Shown here: positions 15,826 to 16,675 of the stretch, piece after piece | How the letters are laid out: each line of letters begins with the position of its first letter | How positions within the stretch are numbered: position 1 is the first letter of the stretch | Origin: Gammaproteobacteria bacterium | Lineage (GTDB): Bacteria > Pseudomonadota > Gammaproteobacteria > Pseudomonadales > Litorivicinaceae | Reading direction: 5' to 3' | Assembly: GCA_002717305.1 (NCBI GenBank) | Contig: PBDH01000039.1 | Coordinates: forward strand, 1 to 16,675 | DNA: 16,675 nucleotides | Notes under the pieces: generated by a model | What the model was told of the DNA's origin: nothing | Database searches by the model: none | What the model saw: only the letters and a program-made list of their open reading frames with translations | Position numbers and translations under genes: made by a program

Positions 15826-16092
15826 TTAAAAAATATATCCGCCGCGGCTTAAATAGGAATGTGTAACTGTGAAGTCTTTTTCATTAACGTCACGACCAAC
15901 TCTGATCTTCTTTTCCATGTCGTCACCCCATTTCACCAACGAGCCAAGGTCTTGCCCCATATGCGACAGATCAAACTGTGCAGTTACGGCCCCATCGGGA
16001 CTTGATACTATTTTTGGAATTAAGTCTTTCGCCACAATTGCCGGCGAAACAACGAATAACAGAGACACAGTAAATTGTTTGATACCGTTCAT
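15826..16092 (-). CDS. Small predicted secreted/periplasmic protein, unknown function
   Basis: An 88-residue protein I do not recognise. The N-terminus looks like a Sec signal peptide: a single Lys, a hydrophobic core FTVSLLFVVSPAIVA, and probable cleavage after AIVA at residue 21. The mature part (about 67 residues) is polar and ends in HSYLSRGGYIF; it has no cysteine, so no disulfides or lipobox. AGGTG lies 6 nt before the ATG, a good ribosome binding site, which supports a real gene. It stands alone, 135 nt after the metal-exporter gene on the same strand, and could be read through from it. No function is proposed. Confidence 0.6.
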   Translation of the reverse strand: MNGIKQFTVSLLFVVSPAIVAKDLIPKIVSSPDGAVTAQFDLSHMGQDLGSLVKWGDDMEKKIRVGRDVNEKDFTVTHSYLSRGGYIF

Positions 16093-16227
16093 ATTACACC
16101 TATTTCTTTATATTTATCAATGGTTTATTGACAGAAATAGTTTGCTTTAGCCAATGCTTAAATTTCTGATTTACTAAGCGTTCGTAATAAATTTTCGATC
16201 TCTGACGTGGTGCTATACGGCAGATTA

Positions 16228-16675
16228 TTATTCGAACAGCCAGTAATACGAATAAGCAATAACGATTGCCGGGACTGCGCTATATAGAGTTGCGACGATC
16301 GCTACCTTTGGATTTAATGCAATTGCCGGAAATAAAGCGTCACCGTCATTACTAATGGCATTTCCAAGTTCCGCTGAAAACGGAAGTACTCCACTTAAGT
16401 ACAAAGAACATACCATCAGTTGTGGACCACATCCGGGAATAAACCCCACCACTATAGCAATTAATGGAACGAAAGCCGCTCCCAAAAGCAATAGGGATTC
16501 AAGATTGAAACCTGAAAAATGAATTCCTAATTCATAAGTAAGAAAAGCTAAAATCACCCACGCAGTAACAAACACGGTATCACCCAACACGCGTCCAAAA
16601 ATACAACCGATGCTGCTTTTGTCTTCGTCACGGATTTTGTCGATGTTTTTCTTACTTATCGGATCACTTACTATG
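16228..16675 (-). CDS. Putative heavy-metal/manganese exporter, C-terminal part (cut by window edge)
   Basis: The reading frame stays open to the last base of the window: upstream of the GTG at 16590 it continues through SDPISKKNIDKIRDEDKSS and IGCIFGR without a stop. The visible 148 or so residues are therefore the C-terminal part of a longer protein whose start lies beyond 16675. It has at least four hydrophobic segments and the segment VGFIPGCGPQLMV, then NAISNDGDALFPAIALNPK and VAIVATLYSAVPA, which match the C-terminal half of the putative 10-TM heavy-metal exporter family (DUF2899/ArsP_2, often annotated as putative manganese transporter). The substrate is unproven. The charged linker KKNIDKIRDEDK just before the visible part is the loop between the two membrane halves. 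Confidence 0.72.
   Translation of the reverse strand, partial: IVSDPISKKNIDKIRDEDKSSIGCIFGRVLGDTVFVTAWVILAFLTYELGIHFSGFNLESLLLLGAAFVPLIAIVVGFIPGCGPQLMVCSLYLSGVLPFSAELGNAISNDGDALFPAIALNPKVAIVATLYSAVPAIVIAYSYYWLFE

Noticed and set aside
16100..16135. TATAAA with CTGTCA 17 bp upstream as a promoter for the small secreted protein
   Set aside because: The -10 would lie only 14 nt before the ATG, placing the transcription start inside the ribosome binding site.

Overview
The window most likely comes from a free-living, probably marine, gammaproteobacterium of moderate G+C. The evidence is a gammaproteobacterial-type RpoD (regions 1.1, 1.2, acidic non-conserved region, 2, 3, 4), a CAU tRNA that looks like tRNA-Ile2 close to rpoD (as ileX lies near rpoD in E. 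coli), and gene sets for scavenging small organic acids and amide/nitrile-type nitrogen compounds. Taxonomy is inference; there is no rRNA in the window.

Layout. (1) 80-1951, + strand: rpoD. (2) 8487 down to 2089, - strand: a tightly overlapping six-gene operon, dctP-dctQ-dctM (TRAP dicarboxylate transporter), maiA (maleate cis-trans isomerase type), matA (malonyl-CoA decarboxylase), matB (malonyl-CoA synthetase). It resembles the rhizobial matPQMAB malonate system with a maleate isomerase gene added. Malonate would be imported, activated to malonyl-CoA and decarboxylated to acetyl-CoA; maleate would be isomerised to fumarate. (3) 8591-9262, + strand, divergent from dctP: a complete but dead GntR/FadR-type (FCD) regulator gene. 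It can be read from N-terminal helix-turn-helix to C-terminal FCD domain in one frame, with seven in-frame stops and no frameshift. It is presumably the lost regulator of the malonate operon. (4) 9468-9544, + strand: tRNA with anticodon CAU. (5) 15471 down to 9648, - strand: a branched-chain-amino-acid/amide-type ABC transporter operon (livH, livM, livG, livF, a Tat-exported substrate-binding protein) ending in a nitrilase-superfamily gene. A good sigma-70 promoter precedes livH, and a strong hairpin separates the binding-protein and nitrilase genes. (6) 15472-15825: intergenic, with two tandem + strand rho-independent terminators but no + strand gene to end, so possibly a small RNA locus. (7) 16092-15826, - strand: a small predicted secreted protein. 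(8) 16675-16228, - strand: the C-terminal part of a putative heavy-metal/manganese exporter, cut by the window edge.

The most notable items are the hidden regulator pseudogene beside an intact catabolic operon, the maleate isomerase embedded in a malonate operon, the nitrilase coupled to an amide-type ABC importer, and the orphan + strand terminators near 15.7 kb.
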